Shown: positions 45,219-60,600, numbered from the stretch's first letter. The stretch: 64,000 nucleotides of DNA from Diadema setosum (GCA_033980235.1 CM067072.1:19905047-19969046), one strand, 5' to 3'. Numbers and translations are program-made. The notes: generated by a model not told the origin, from the sequence alone.

Positions 45219-45265
45219 TATATATATATATATATATACTAAAACATTAAAACACTAGACTTCAC

Positions 45266-46129
45266 TCAAAGCAGTGTTTCGTCTTGTTCCTGCAGCCATG
45301 TCATATGAGTCTCGAACTGAGATATCGCACTGTCATCGCAGGCATCATCAACGGTATAAATACTGCAGTCGCTGTCGGTGACGAGCTTGGTCGAGTGTGA
45401 CGTTGAAGCATGTTGTACAATTTTTGAGGGACAAGTAGGACAAACAGAGATTGATGTCTCGGTCAGTGGTTCAGTACTACTACAGGGGTCATGGCTAAGA
45501 CCATGGTCGTCACTGTCTTTGTCACATTCAGAGATCACGCAGATTTCACGTGCAGTTTTCTTGTCATCTTCAAGGGACAGGGGTGTCTCTTGGTCTTGAC
45601 AGTTGAGGTCGTAGTACTTTCTTCCTTTGTTGACCGTCGGGCAATTATCAGCCTGATTTTGTGTGGGTTTGCTATTCTCAGCATGAGTTTGTAGTTCTAC
45701 GACGTTCGTTAAAATTTCGTCTCTTAACGAGGATGATGACGCGCTCTTGACACTGTCTTGGGCGTCAGTCTGGCAGTTGTTGTTGTTACTGTTTTCCTGA
45801 CAGATTCGCCGCAGCTGGTCGATACTGAAGGAGCAGTCTGAAATGTTTCTGCTGTGACGTTTTGGTGTAGCCTCGTTCATCTCGATCCAAGAAGGTGTGT
45901 TGAACCCGGTGGAGGAGGGAATGCCTTTCAGGTATGTTATTCCAAAATCAGACATTCTTTTCTGCATGTTCTGAGAAAACCGTCGCTCTGATGGCGTCAT
46001 GACACAACAAATGGAATGACGGGGGTCGCACGCCTCGAAGTTTTCGAGAAACCATTTGGTTTCTTCGACGTAGTCGTAGACAGTCAAAAGTTTGCGCGCA
46101 AGCTCTACGTCCTGCTCGCGTAGTTCGAC
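45266..46129 (-). CDS. LURAP1-like coding exon 2
   Basis: Acceptor TCATCTTGCAG, then GTCGAACTACGC in phase 0. It holds the second half of the coiled coil, SFSIDQLRRICQ, a 170-residue Ser/Thr/Asp-rich low-complexity region and the conserved C-terminal tail ending in TGA at 45268-45266. Confidence 0.82.
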   Translation of the reverse strand, partial: VELREQDVELARKLLTVYDYVEETKWFLENFEACDPRHSICCVMTPSERRFSQNMQKRMSDFGITYLKGIPSSTGFNTPSWIEMNEATPKRHSRNISDCSFSIDQLRRICQENSNNNNCQTDAQDSVKSASSSSLRDEILTNVVELQTHAENSKPTQNQADNCPTVNKGRKYYDLNCQDQETPLSLEDDKKTAREICVISECDKDSDDHGLSHDPCSSTEPLTETSISVCPTCPSKIVQHASTSHSTKLVTDSDCSIYTVDDACDDSAISQFETHMTWLQEQDETLL

Positions 46130-46786
46130 CTGCAAGATGAAAATAAATAAACATATTTGAACAATTTTTTTTTCAGAATAGTCACAGTAATAACAACGTC
46201 AACAGTGACAGCTTCAACTTTATATAGCAATTAACGGCTTAACGGCTCAACAGCTTACAGTAATAGTAATTTGGTCAACATACTCTGTAATGTTATCAGG
46301 GCATGAAATTTATTTAATTCCCATCAAACTAAATATATCTTTTTTTAATCAGGCATAGACAATATGACATTTAAGGGACAAAAAAAGGACAGTATTTTTT
46401 TATGAACTGATGATAAAAAATGTGAAAAAATAGTACAATCTGATAATTACGCGAGAATTGGAGAGATCTACCAAAAAGTTTGGCTTGTAATGGTAGAACA
46501 AAATAATATAAAGCTTTAAACGGACATGTATTGTGAACGAAGTGGATAACCACATCACAAATCACAGAAATACAGTACAGTATAACAAATTACATCAGTA
46601 TACACTACTTATCAGGACTCTCTCTCTCTCCATAATACTAGGGAGCTTTAGATTTTAGACGCGCGGACGTTCAAAGAGAAAAAAACACGATCTGAGCGTG
46701 CGCAGTAGCGCGGATCAAGTTACTGTGCACGCTCAGATCATGTTTTTTTCTCTTTGAACGTCCGCGCGTCTAAAATCTAAAGCTCC

Positions 46787-46859
<73 letters not shown>

Positions 46860-49037
46860 CTGTGAGTCGGTGTGTGTGTGTGGAGGGGGGGGGGGGGTAG
46901 AGGCGCCTTCGGAGACTCGAGTAGTGCGGTGATTTCTTTTTTTAATTCTTTTATAATTCCTGTGGCATAGTGACCTGCTGAAGAACCATTATGCTGTACA
47001 TTTAAGACTAATCGGTAACCATGGAGACTATGATAGCGATAATGGAGGCGACTGCAACTAAAAGAAAAGAACCCCCCCCCCAAAAAAAAAAAAGCCATGA
47101 TAGTCAAAGCCAAATCTTGAGAAAAGAGGTAGTCTGGCATCTGATAGAGTACTGAGTAACTCTCTCCAGCCAGATAAGAGTCATGACACCATAGCGTCTA
47201 CAAATTAACACATGGAGTCATTCTAGGTAATTGATAAGTAAATAACGTCTCATTTTCCCGTGTTCGAAGTTGCAGATTCATCCTTTTACCAGATATAAAT
47301 CATCGTGACAATTTTCTCCACAATCATGTGCTTTACTGGGTTCGTGGGAAAGTAATTAAGTGTAAAAGTTTAGAAGGAATTCTCTTGTTTCCACTTCAAT
47401 GACAATCTTTTGTTCAATGTGTGTAGATACTATCATTCTCACACAAGCAACACTCAGCCTGAGCTATCCCATGAACGTTTCCTTTTTGTTTTTGTATGTT
47501 TTTGTTTTTTGTTCTTTTTTAAAAACACTTTCTCAGTGGATATAGCTTGGTAATTCCTGTCCCATCTTCTACATACGTCCTGAGTACATCTCCCCCCCCC
47601 CCTTTTTTTTTAGAGTACAGATACAATTGCTCAAAGTACGACTCGCATCACACAAAAAGTTCTAACATCGATTAAAAAGTGGATAAATCGTGAGTTTGTG
47701 ACAACTCCTTGATCGCTGATAACAATGACGTCACACGCTATACGTCTTAATTATCAGTCACCCGATGAGCCCACATGCATTCTGTGTATACAGTATCATT
47801 CTGTGTTTACAGTAAGATGTATAGCAAATGCGAATGTGTTTTGGCAATTTACGCACAGAGAAGGGTGAGTTCCCTTTATATTTTGTTATTCAATTCAATT
47901 CAGTTCAATTCAATTCATTTCAATTCATTTATTTTCATTCTCATTTTCTTCCATTTTTGGGGTAAATATTGTACGATCTTCTCCACAAGAGATAAAAACA
48001 CAGATTCACAAAAATAATGTTTGCTTCTCGTAGTACAGACACAAAATAATATCCAAAGGTACCCACACACAAATACAGATACTCGCTTGCGATCAGACAC
48101 ACACACGCACATTGTAAACTACACTCACACCATACTCACAAAGCATACATTACTTGAATGACGCACAGACCCATCCTTGCAAGCACTGCACTCACATTCG
48201 CTCACAAGTTCTTTATCCACACTTTCCTCTCTCTCTCCTCGGCTGTCTCTGTAAAGTGTTCAGACAGCGCATTAAGCTGCCTCCGTCAAGCAATTAGCTT
48301 TGCACGGAGGTCTTCTGTATTTTTTCTTTCGTCAATTCTCCTTCAAGATTATGACATGATCCATATTTTAGAAACACATTGGCCCAAACTTTTATGTAAT
48401 AGGATTATATAATGTACCTTCCCTACTAATGTAAAAAAAAAAAAAAAAAAATGCTTCCATGTTTTGATAACCATTTTTTTTTTAATATCAGAAACGAAAT
48501 GGAACAAAACAAAATTAAAAAGCAAATTGTCACTCACTCAGTACGCCAGATTAATGATACAAAGCATCAGCAAATGTCGTGGCAGAATTTTCTTCGAGGA
48601 TACAACCCAGAAGAACAAGAGATCGAGGGGTTCACCTTCTACACATCTTTACAGACTATCACCTAACGAGAACATAGGAAACTTGGGGAACTTTTGGGGA
48701 CCTCAAGGAGGGCATGGTGTCCATTTGTATATTCTATCATATACTGGTAATAATGCCTGCCAGGTTTGTTCGAAGTTTGACCATGCCTTCTCAAAAAGAA
48801 GGTAAAAATGTGAAAGCTGGCTCCAAATGTGGTCCCAGAGCATCCAGTAAAATCCAACAAACAGAATAGTAGAGGTTTTGCTTTAATTATTGAACAAAAA
48901 ATAGGAAGTTTCTGAATTTAAGAATTTCTCAAGTTTTCATAAAGCATTGTTAATTTGTTTTTGCAATCACACAACATTTCAATTAGACAATGTGATGTCT
49001 CCAATTAACCCTCTCATCAATAACCTGTGCTGTAAAA

Positions 49038-49104
<67 letters not shown>

Positions 49105-52100
49105 CATGAACTCGAAACAAAAAACATGTATCATTCACATCTCTTATTTTTGTGGCAAATTTCACTGATCACTGATGGTGAAAAGGGTGCAGTCGCTAAA
49201 TCATCACCTAAAAATAATGGAATATCTATGATCGCTCCTTGTCATTGTCCTTTCTTTTTGTTTGTTTCAAGATATCATAATTTTTATACATGGAGTCCTT
49301 GACGGATCTTGAGATGCACTCATCATCGAGAGTAATTCACAAAATTTACAAGCTACGCTTCTCTTGTGAATTCCTCTTTTCCATATAGTTACAAAATAAA
49401 ATTTTGCTGCTTATTTGTTTATCTAAAAACAATGTTGATTGTATTATTAAAATTGTATCCATGTTTTGTTGAAACTTATGTGATTCAAAGTTCCTTAAAA
49501 CATTATGTACTCATGTAAGCGTTATGTATTATTGCTTTGTATTACTCTATGTGGAAGTAAAATCACTTGAATTGAATTGAATTGAATTATTGAATCAGGA
49601 GGTCGTAGGTTCGAATCCTGCCCGAGTAAGTAGACCCATGATTTCTTTTGTCATGGCACGTACTAAAACACTGATCAATTCAGTGCTTATTTACGTCGAT
49701 ACAGGACAGTTTGTTAATCTGTTGCAGTGATAAGTGTTATTTCTTCTACGACTTTTTTTTTGATCATCCATTAAAGAACATTATACCTATCATCCAACTG
49801 TTTCGTGTCTGACGTTGAGCAGTACCTCATTACGCGCAACAAGCTAATTCCAGCATTTCTTGCGATGTCATACCAAATTGGTTTTGTTTGTTTGTACGTT
49901 TGTTTGATTATCAAGTTTAGTTTTTTATGGTTTTTTTTTTTTTGGGGGGGGGGAGGGGAGTAATCCAGCTAGTCATAATGACGAATGTTTACTCCCTCCC
50001 TCCGCGCTTGATCTGCATGATGTAATTAAGTCCAAATCATTTGGTTTCAGAGCATCGAGTAAAATCCAACAAACAGAATGGTAGAGGTTTCGCTTATGAA
50101 CAAAAAAGAGGTTTCTGAATTTTAGAATTTCTGAAGTTTTCATGTACCATTGTTTTTTGTTTTTTTTAATCACAGATCATTTTTTATATGACGATGTGAT
50201 GGTGTCTCCAATTAACTCTCTCATCAATAATCTGCGTTATAAAAAAAAATATTTCTTTTTTTTTTAACATGAACTCGAAAAAAAAATATATATAAGTACA
50301 CACATAATATATAGATATAATTTTTGGGAAAAAAGATGGAAGAATTGTGAGCAGATGACATCCTCACTTCAGCTAATGTACATGTCACGTGCATGGTTCT
50401 CACTGATATCACAAATTCGGTGAAAAAAGTGAAACTTTATGAAAATTTTTACACTAACTTTCTTCATTGTCCACATAAAATTTACTCCATGACAGTTTTA
50501 CCATTATGTTCGTTCGATCTTGACAACGGTATAGAAGCACACATGAAGCCGAACAGTGCTGTTTCATGGAAATCTAAATCACAAGACATGGCCTTGAGAC
50601 ATGGCCTTGACAAGGAAAAAGGTAGGTAAGAAATTGGAAATGCTTTGCCTGTATGGTATATGGCCATTCTTACATGCACATTCGCGAGTCCAAACCAACA
50701 CATTTTAAGTGTTCCACATCAGGCACGACCTTCTTTCACCCGTCACGTTCGCGGCACAATAACCCCCGCTGAGATTTTAATATGTCACATAGCGTGGTCT
50801 ACATAGGGCAGGGGGATTCCCTTGTGAGCCCAACGAGTTCAGTACTTGTGTTGATACAGCAGAATGAAAATGGATGTAGGTCTTGAAGAAGGATGTGAAG
50901 TGGGTGGTTGCCACTGAACTCCTGTGCCGGTGGCGACCGCCGACAGGTGAGCCGACATATCAAAAGAAATAACGATACTATAATGAACTAATACAAGTTA
51001 AAAAGAATAATACAGCACAAGCACCACCGCCAGAAGGTGTTGGAAGACATGTTCAACATCTTCTTCTTTTTTTTCAAAGAAAAGACAGCATTAGTAACTG
51101 AACCACATAGCAAATTAAATGGTATTCACATTAAAATCTTTAACATTATCGTATTTAATTGTTAGCGTATACTATTATTATCAATATAAAAAAAATCATA
51201 GTCATGCGAAATACAAAATAGGCATACAAGCTGACCGCTGAAATCCCACAACAATGGCGTTATAAGGTATCAGTCTTTAAAACATATTGCCCACTGAGTC
51301 AACTGTGCATTAGAGTGTATACATGTTTAACTGCAGCTAACACAAGACAAATACGTATTGGTAATGTGCAGATATGGCGAGTTGGGGTGGGGAGGTAGTG
51401 TAAGACTGGACCTGTAGCGCTTGGGATCTGAACTTTGTATGACAAGAAAGTACGATATTTCCCAGTTCTTCAGTAGTGTGGAAAATCGCCTTAGGTGGTT
51501 GCTTTGATCACCTAGTGGGGTAAAGTCTTCGTCGACTCAGGTGCGAGGTGGTTTGAAAATGACTTAAATAAGTATTTTGACCTCAATTTGTATCCTCCTG
51601 TAAAGATATGCCTGTGGGTGTGATTAACTAACATTTCTCAGTTCCCATTTACGACAACGAGAGGCAAGAACAGGAATCGGTGCAATCAGATTTTATCATG
51701 CAACAAATAATTCGGGATTTTTGTTCCCTTATGTGACCCTCTCCCGCCGATACGCCGATCATTCTTCTTAAACCTCGATGAATACTGAGTATAAATACTT
51801 GATGCCATTCATTCACTGACTAGCTGGGGGTATTTTCTTTTCCGTACTTTGAATTTCTTAACGTGAACACCGATACGCTTCGATGAATGCATGCATGCAT
51901 GTGGGCAGGGAGGGTTTTCGTCTCACCTCCCTGATGTCAGCTAGAAATATTCTCTTAGTTGAACTGTAAATGCGGAGTTAACATTTCAATGTGAGTCAAA
52001 CGCTAATCGTTGTAACTTTGGCTACGTGTTTGTTCTCATCGTTAGCAACATTTTAGACCTTGGTGAACATTGTATTATTGATATTTACAGTCGATGGGCA

Positions 52101-55100
52101 CTGGATGACAGCATGCAACAAAAAAAGTAGGCCTACTTTATTAATTTATATCTAAGACCAAAAGCATACACGTAGGCCCGAATTCACGAAGGCGGTACAA
52201 ATGAAACCATGGTTTAAACCATGGACAAAAACCATGGAGGGCCAAGTGTCGCACGGAATACTTCGTCGACAAAATGACCGTTTCGTTAACGAAATTATCA
52301 TTTTGAAGACGAAATGTTCATTTAGTTACAAAATGTTGTCATTTCGTCACAAAATGATTATTTCATCAACGAAATGACTGATTTCGTAACGAAATATTCC
52401 ATGCGACACTTGGCGCTCCATGGTTTTTGTCCATGGTTTAAACCATGGTTTCATTTGTACCACCTTCGTGAATTCGGGCCGTAGTGTTCAAATTTATGAG
52501 CTAACATCCTCTCTGTATTGATGGATGGTCTCTCGATAGGAAACGTCCAAGTCCACGAATGGCGGCCTATAATGCAGAAAGGATCTCAGGAGCTATACGA
52601 AATAGCAGTTAACGATTTGACTCTATTGTAATAAAGTGGCAACACTCATCCCTTATAAACACGAAGCAAACTGTTAGGAGATAGAGATCGAGAAGGAGAG
52701 CCTTGCATTTATCACGTCACGCCTTGATCATGGCATTGATGTTTGCCAAACCCATTTATCAGCATCATGGCTGACGTCATAACCTCTCTCCTGTACTTGG
52801 AATCGCTTGTGGATATTATGCCTGCATGCATTAACTTCATCCACAGCATCTTATAAACAGTGTAAGAGACAACGATACATTCCAGACTTTTCAAACAAGC
52901 TTATGCTCACATATTCAGGAACACGGAAACACAGATTGGCTTAGGGGCCTAACTCCTCGAATTCTGCAAAATTTGTCTAGAAATCACTCGGCAGACAAGA
53001 CTTTTCATTACACATCATGACTCGACGAAATGCTCGCTAAAATCATGAAAACTCAATTTATTTCACTTGACTTTGAAAATTAAAACGCTTCACAAGAATA
53101 ATCGTTGTATTATATAAATTGTCATAGCTATCGCATATTATTTTAGGTTTATACTACACTGACTTGCAAGGGGCTAAACATAATACCTATTATAGTGCAT
53201 AATATGCTTTCGTCATTTAAGATAATGATCCGTCTTTATTCACGGAGGACATTGGAATCATGATGGGGGGGGGGGGGGTGACAGACAGGCCATGACAACT
53301 TTTTAATGTACATCAACACTGAGAGCAACACCAATGCTCAAATCTATACTAGGTGGAAAATAGCGCTGGTTACGACTGAAGGTTGGTATTGCATTCAAAT
53401 ATTCTGAGAGCGGATTAAAAGTATATAGCATGCAGACAAACAGTGTTCAATTGTGTACACCTGATGATATGATCATTAGCATGATTATAAACAGTGAAAT
53501 GACGGCACGAATAAGCATTATTGCCGGATGAAGGACCATAGTGTCATCATGGTCATAATGTTATGGTGAAAAAAACGTTAAAAAAATCACACACTGTGCA
53601 TGTGAACGTTGCGGGCATTGTATCTTGGAAGCTAAACACTCGCTTCACAATTAATCTATTTACCCACATTTGATTGTAATATGATCCTACAGGTCTCCAT
53701 GTCAGCACGGTGATTCATATAAAACCCCCTTGAACAGTGCATGTTATTGGCATTATCATGTGATGTGATTAAAACGACAGACCGGATGTATGAAAGTAAT
53801 GAATACCATTATTTTGATAAGCAGAACGCTTACTTCATCGGAGAGAACATACATTATTAATCACCTGTATGAGAAGAACGCTCCGTCCATTTAATTACGC
53901 TGGCGAGCAGGTGATATTGCCACTGTTGTAAAGGGAGCTTGGTAATAATGTCGGCCCTATAAAACAGCCTGTACAAGCTTTACGGTATATTTTTATATAC
54001 TAAGTAGTCTTAAGCGTTCGAGTGTCTTTCTTTGTGTACTGTATCCTGCATACTTTGGTCTTTGTAAATGAATGTGGATGTACAGCACAGTGGTGTACAG
54101 ATGTATATAGGATAAAGAAGTATGCATACAATAGTGTATAGCTGAGATTGCAAACAAAATCTTCAATAACGCTGATATATTCGAACGAATCGAGCGTTAT
54201 GATACAATGTAGGCCTACCTGTAGGACTGTTATTTTGTTGTTGTTTACTTTGCTGTATATCTTGTTTGTCTACTTTCCCTTTGTTTTCTGTCTAGACCTT
54301 TATTAATTTGCATTGGTTTGCTTTTCAGTACTGCCTAATTGCAATCTGGTATTAATTCAATAAGTTAATGACATTCAGTTGTCACCCCCATGACCATTGC
54401 TTCAGATACGTTTCCTCTTGTGCAGTTTTGTAACCTTCATTCTTTCACTATATCCATGTGAGTTTACTCATTCAATCCCACACCTGATTCTTTAGCTGAG
54501 CTCAGACAGCTTATGATATGATCATCCTCTCCTACTTCTATCATCTCATGCTCTCCTTTATTGTTGATCTATTGAATTAGACAACTCCACTTTACTGAAG
54601 TCCTCTATTCCATTTATCTTAATTGGTTGTCGTAGATAATTTGAACATATGCAAATATTGTTTATGTAAATCGTCTTCATTCGGAAGTTTCCTGAGGGCG
54701 AGTTGCCCCCAAGAATAAATCAGAGCACTACGAGACTTCATTGGCTTCAGTTTGTCTTGTTTGGGTCATCTCAGTTCTCTCAACGTTAAGTTATCTTCCT
54801 TCTTCAAGTAGATTTAAGTTTCAAAATAGAGCACGTCTTATAACTTCTCAACATCTAATACAACACGTTATATACATGCCAACTACAACTTTACGTGCAT
54901 GTCTGATACAATGATATTTGCGTAACTACTATACTAGCTTTCATTCTTAATGAAGATTGCACCATGAGTTAGAGTTCTCCCTCCACCTCTCCGTCTGTTA
55001 CATGCATAGGGTCACGTTCACCACACAACTTAAACAGGTTTAATTCCAAGGAGCAGGAATACTTCCCATTGAAAATAGAAATTATCGTCGTTCATCAAGA

Positions 55101-57568
55101 GAGCAGATCACACGTGCATTTCCTTCCCAAATCAATATAAATTATGTCAAATCATGTCATAATACTTCACATCATGTTGTTTTTATTTTGTTATACAGCC
55201 CACTAGGCTGATATTTCAGAAGTTACTATCATCGTTTCAAGTAGGCCCTACAGTTTTTTTCTTTGTTTAATTTTCGTTTCATCATTTCTTTTGGTGCAAA
55301 GTGTATAGTTTGCACGTCAAATCTACATCCGTTTTGAATCTATTTAATAATAATAATAATAGTAATGATAATTCACAACATCTATATACAGCGCACTATC
55401 ACATGAAATGTCTCTAAGCGTTACGGGAAAAAATTGACGAAATTGCTCCGTGGTCTCTATCGACGGATCATTTCTATCCTCTGAGCACCAAAATCACTGA
55501 AATAGCGTTATATTCAGACTGATATACACGAAGAATTTGCAACAAGCACCCCATTCAAAAAAAAAAAAATAGCCTCTTTGTTTTAAAGCTGAGAAGGACC
55601 TACAGTGAGCATGGTAATAAGGGCGCACCTATATAACGTATTACTCAACGAAGTTTTCGTCTGAGTAACAACGGTGATGGATACATTCATTGGAAGTGAA
55701 ACATCTAGAAGAATACTATATGTGACTGAGAAACATATATAAAGTCCTTGTTCTAAAAGTTCTGCTATACACTTCATTTCCTCGCGGTATATCTCCCTGT
55801 AACTCATTTCGTCTCGACGTCGTAGTTCTCTTATATACAAATATGCGTTTATCATTTCAAATTGACAGTGAGTGAACAGATTAGACGTGATTCCATATAG
55901 TGACGATTAGAACTCCCTCCACTAGACGACCAAAAGGAACAAAAAGGCTTATGTTCAACAAATTCATTGCGTTTTTCTATTGTTATCCGTTATACGAGTT
56001 AATTCTTTTTAAACGTTACTTGTGTGTATTTTCTTTCTTATTTGAGTTGAACAATTTTTAAAATTACTTTCAAAATTTCAGTGCCTCGGTGGATTGATAT
56101 CTCTTCCTGAATAATCTATTCAACATTGAGAAATGGTCATCAGAAGTAACTCATAATGCCCAACTGGTACGAGTTTGGGAAATATGTTTGTTGGACGCAC
56201 AAAGAAATGAAGCACCAAAAGATTAAATAATGCGTAACTTGTCGATATGTGTCCTTTTTAAGACTGTAACATTTCAAATGCTTGATCTTTATCCAGTGTC
56301 ATAGGTGGTCATTGTTAAACATTTTGCTGAAATATTACGTTATGAATAAGAATAAAACTTAAATAATTTAAATCATTGAAATCACATGTTTTGAACGCAG
56401 CTCAGGTGTATTGTCTGGGCAAATATGAAAAGAATCTTGCATCGGGTTTACATTTGCTATATCCCAGCACAATAACTAAATCTTCCACAAGTTCAGCAGT
56501 GTATATATAACGACATATTTACGTCTTTCGACCATTGTTTATCAACAAATCAAATATCAATTCACAGTCTATAGACCTTTTATAAATTTGTTTGTTTATT
56601 GCGAAAATATCAGGGCTCTTCAATCAATCTGCACTACAACTACGGACCATGCAGAAACTTGGACTAACTTCACGAAATTGAATTCATGATGTGAATTCTG
56701 ACCCACTGTTTGAACATTCACAACCCGCCATTCTGCAAATACTATTTTTTTTTTACTGAATGGTGAGTCACTTAAATAGAATACACGCAATTCATAAAAC
56801 TCATAAAGGACTTTGTTTTTCACACAGCTTGCAACAATAGCAAGAAAATGAAAATGCAACCGAAATAACACGAGGACGTATACTGTGCTTACAATAGCGA
56901 ATGAATGCCTGCAAGTGAGGCATTTGTTTTCAAAGGACATTATAATGTCTGCCGGTTTTGCCTTTTATAATAATCATATGCTATTTCGAGCAACAGATAT
57001 ACATAATAACAATGACAGAATGATTTGCGCACACGGAAACGTATCAACATTATGTTTCAATAAATCGATGAAATCGGGGAAATTCTCCAGTGAAGTACAC
57101 CTGCTGACTTCCTCAATAAGATTTTGTACCCACTACTTCCCTGCATACCCTTCCGTATATTGAATTGAATTGCAAACCTCACAGTCATTTGCAAAGTGTC
57201 TACGTTTTCAAAGAAAAAAAAGAAACAAACGAGAGAACAAGGGCTTCCGTTGTTAATTCTACATTGCTTATTTCAATCAGTCGCCTCTTGGGTGTATGGG
57301 AAGCAAGCGTGATAATAATACAGCAAACTGATGATTACGAAAATGCAAGGAAGGTTTGATGAATTCTGGTGAAGTAATTAACTTGTACCTCTCTCCTTCT
57401 GCAGCCTTGGATAGAGCGATCATAATGAGGGGCGAACAGGGACACGAGGGAAGAAAACAGCAGCTCAGTAATGATGACATAGGAAGCATATTGTATGTGT
57501 ATAGTATAGCCATATATGTATATATACATACATATGATTTATTACATTGTATATTTGTTTATATATAC

Positions 57569-57616
<48 letters not shown>

Positions 57617-60600
57617 TGTGTGTGTATGTGCGCATGTGTGTAGTGTGAGTGTGTAATAATACATAAGGTCTACAGAAGAAGAGAGAAGAAATTGTAACTC
57701 CACCCTCTCAATGCTGCGATGCCAAGACTTCGTGTCAACTGTAATACTCATAAGTCAGTCCTTCAAAGATACAGTCATGCTATATACTATATAGCATCAT
57801 ATCCTGGACTAGCCAGCTCACTGTGGAATGGCACCATAACAGCGCAAGTGGCGTTGAGACAGGCTGAAAGGAACTAGCTATTTTATCTACCTTCGGTTTT
57901 CATTTATCTCGTGTTTGTTCCATGTCAATACAACTCAGCCTAGTATCAGAAATCATTTCTTTAAACCAGTTCCGCAGCCTCTGTTGACAGAAGTCATATT
58001 GTGTAAACTCTGATAAATACATCACACAGATTTTCTAAATTGTTTATTCACACAACGACGTGCGTTCTGTCTTGACAAAGGGAAGTTGAGACCATGGGTT
58101 ACAGACATTAGTATAACGTTGTCGTCTGAGGCCTAGACACTTGGTATGTAACAGGAGTCAGTGGAAAGGGGATAAAAGTGACAAATACAACATCGACGAC
58201 GATGACAATAAATGAACGTAAAAGTATTATACTACGTTACTATTCCTGCTCTTCCTCATACTATCATTATTCCTACAGGGTTGTTACTACCACTCCTCTC
58301 TGGCATCATATCAGTTAGGCATTTTAAGATAAGTAACACATTGGGAATTTATACGTATCTGCATGGTCAATTGCTTATCCATAGGATTATACATTAAATG
58401 AAGAAAATTCAGTAGCCAAGTTTGCCCATAATAGTGGTATGCGTCACAAGGTTTGTCCAATAAGTGTAACTATGACAGGACTTTGCCAACACAGAAGCAG
58501 CAAGCGGTATAACTCACTTCTAATCTTTCTCTATACATTTTACGGTCTGCGGATATCACAAACAGTTCAATGATGCCACTCGTACTTTACGAAAGCGTAT
58601 GATGATAGGCCGACTAGTTTCTACCTTAAATCCTGAAGTTAAATTGTAATCATGTTCACATGCATTTGACCACATGGTAAAGACAACTGTATTTGACATT
58701 ATAATCTGTTTACATAACATCAATAGCATTTCCAGGACGACACTTTATATTATGTCCAATGTGGGAGGAGATGCACTTAGAAAATTAATATGTGTGAAAT
58801 CAACCGGATCCACACCTGCTCAACAAATCTATAGGCAATGTGTGAACAAAAACAGGTGTATCCGGCATGTTCCTCGGTCTGGAGAAGGTGCATGCTCCGG
58901 ACATACTGGCTTGTTGGTTTTGTCATTGATGGAGCTATGTAATCACTAATTTGCACCACCACACATCAGTCTCCCGCCGGAAACTGGGTTACTGAGATGG
59001 TGGAAACAATAAGGATTGTGGGTATATTGTATCAAACCAGACTTGTCAGCATTGCTATACCGACAGTACAATGACACAGCCTCATTTTAATCGCGCCCGT
59101 GTGTAATGTGAGTCAAACTGTTACACATGTATTAGTGATGTTAAAGGACTGGCATTGAGTATAGCTGTACAGTTGACATCAGTGTGACACGTGTTACTAG
59201 TGACATAATAATGTCAACATGTGCCACCATTGTCAAGGTTGTGACTGGTAAATTGGAATTCGATTGCATGTCGTTGAGAATATTTCAATGTTTAATGCAG
59301 ACAAAAACTTCATTCTTGAACGTGTTTTGGTATTGCAATGATATCTAACACGTTGACGGTCAAAAGTGTGACATGCTACTCAACGTTCAAGCTGAATTCG
59401 GCAGATCAAACTCTAGCAAATACAATCTTAACATTACAGCTTCTCCTAAATCGGACATGAATAAGAAATTACTTCTGAAATATGAAAGCATAGCATTTTT
59501 TAAGATATCGAAGCAGACTAAAGAGGTTTCATTTTTTTCTGAAAATGTGGAAAGACTGTTTTACATTTGCAAATATAATTATGATGAGAAAATATTCGAC
59601 ACAGAAACAAAAGAATGGCGTGGCCATGATAGTTTTTGCTTTGGAGACTTACTGTATGATGCAAATGGAAATACCGTACTCATATATGCTAACAAGATTT
59701 GTTTGTTTCTTTTATGACCACTGTATAAAAGAGGGCATCATCTAATGTGATTGCTTGTAGGGGGTTTTACATACATAGGGTCTATATGTAAACTACAAAT
59801 ATTCAGAGCTGTGTATACGGAAAAGTAGATCCAACAAAACTTAATCTATAACTCTTATGGACTGCAACTGTTGCCTTCTTCCTTTTTCAGAGAAATTCTG
59901 TCACCAGATCTGGGTGTCCACATTTGTTTTGTCTTGCGTGTATTAATGTCTCATACATCATTAGCTTTTAACGTCTTCCATATGTTCATGAATATAGCAG
60001 GTGTGCACTAGATTTGCTAGTGATTTTCGAAAACCATCAACTTAAATATCAAATCAATGGGTTACAAGAAAAAACATCAACAATAATTTGTCACGAACAA
60101 AAATAAAAGCAAACGCAACAACAATCAATCGTATTCGTCACAGTAATGTAAGATAAGTTGACAGATAGCTTTGTCTTCATGGGATTTTCGGGATGCCCTT
60201 GACTTTTAATCGACAATGTGAATTGACATTGAGATTTTATTAGAAATTGTCACACTGCCAAAGCTATAAATGGATTTGATGATGATGACACCCTATCCCC
60301 CATTTAGTCATGAAAGACAGTTCTGTATTTCCTCAGAAAGTTCAGGTGTTATCATAAGCATTGGCGTATGTGATGCAAAAGACATGGAATATTAATGGTT
60401 ATGGGACATTGAGCACAAACGATAGGTATGTAAGGCAGGTTAGAGACGACTTCTTCTTTTTTGTTTCGGTCACACTTTGCAAATGTCTTAATGCTGCTCT
60501 TTTCGCATGTTCACTACACAGAGTAAGAGTTAACGAGTATTCTGAGGCTGTTCTTTGCGATGATTAGATTGTCACTTCGTTAATACGATTAACAAAACAG

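Larger units (their letters stand above)
48833..50285. repeat. Direct duplication of about 240-290 bp flanking inserted elements
   Basis: The segment 48837-49125 (CAGAGCATCCAGTAAAATCC ... CATGAACTCGAA) is repeated at 50048-50285 with moderate divergence. The first copy has gained a TA microsatellite (49038-49101). The 0.9 kb between the copies contains a LINE 3' end and a tRNA-like repeat fragment. Confidence 0.88.

Noticed and set aside
50860..50960. GC-richer patch that might be an alternative exon
   Set aside because: Frames on both strands carry stops and no family resemblance.
58674..58949. 91-codon plus-strand frame
   Set aside because: No motif, and an overlapping antisense frame of equal quality.
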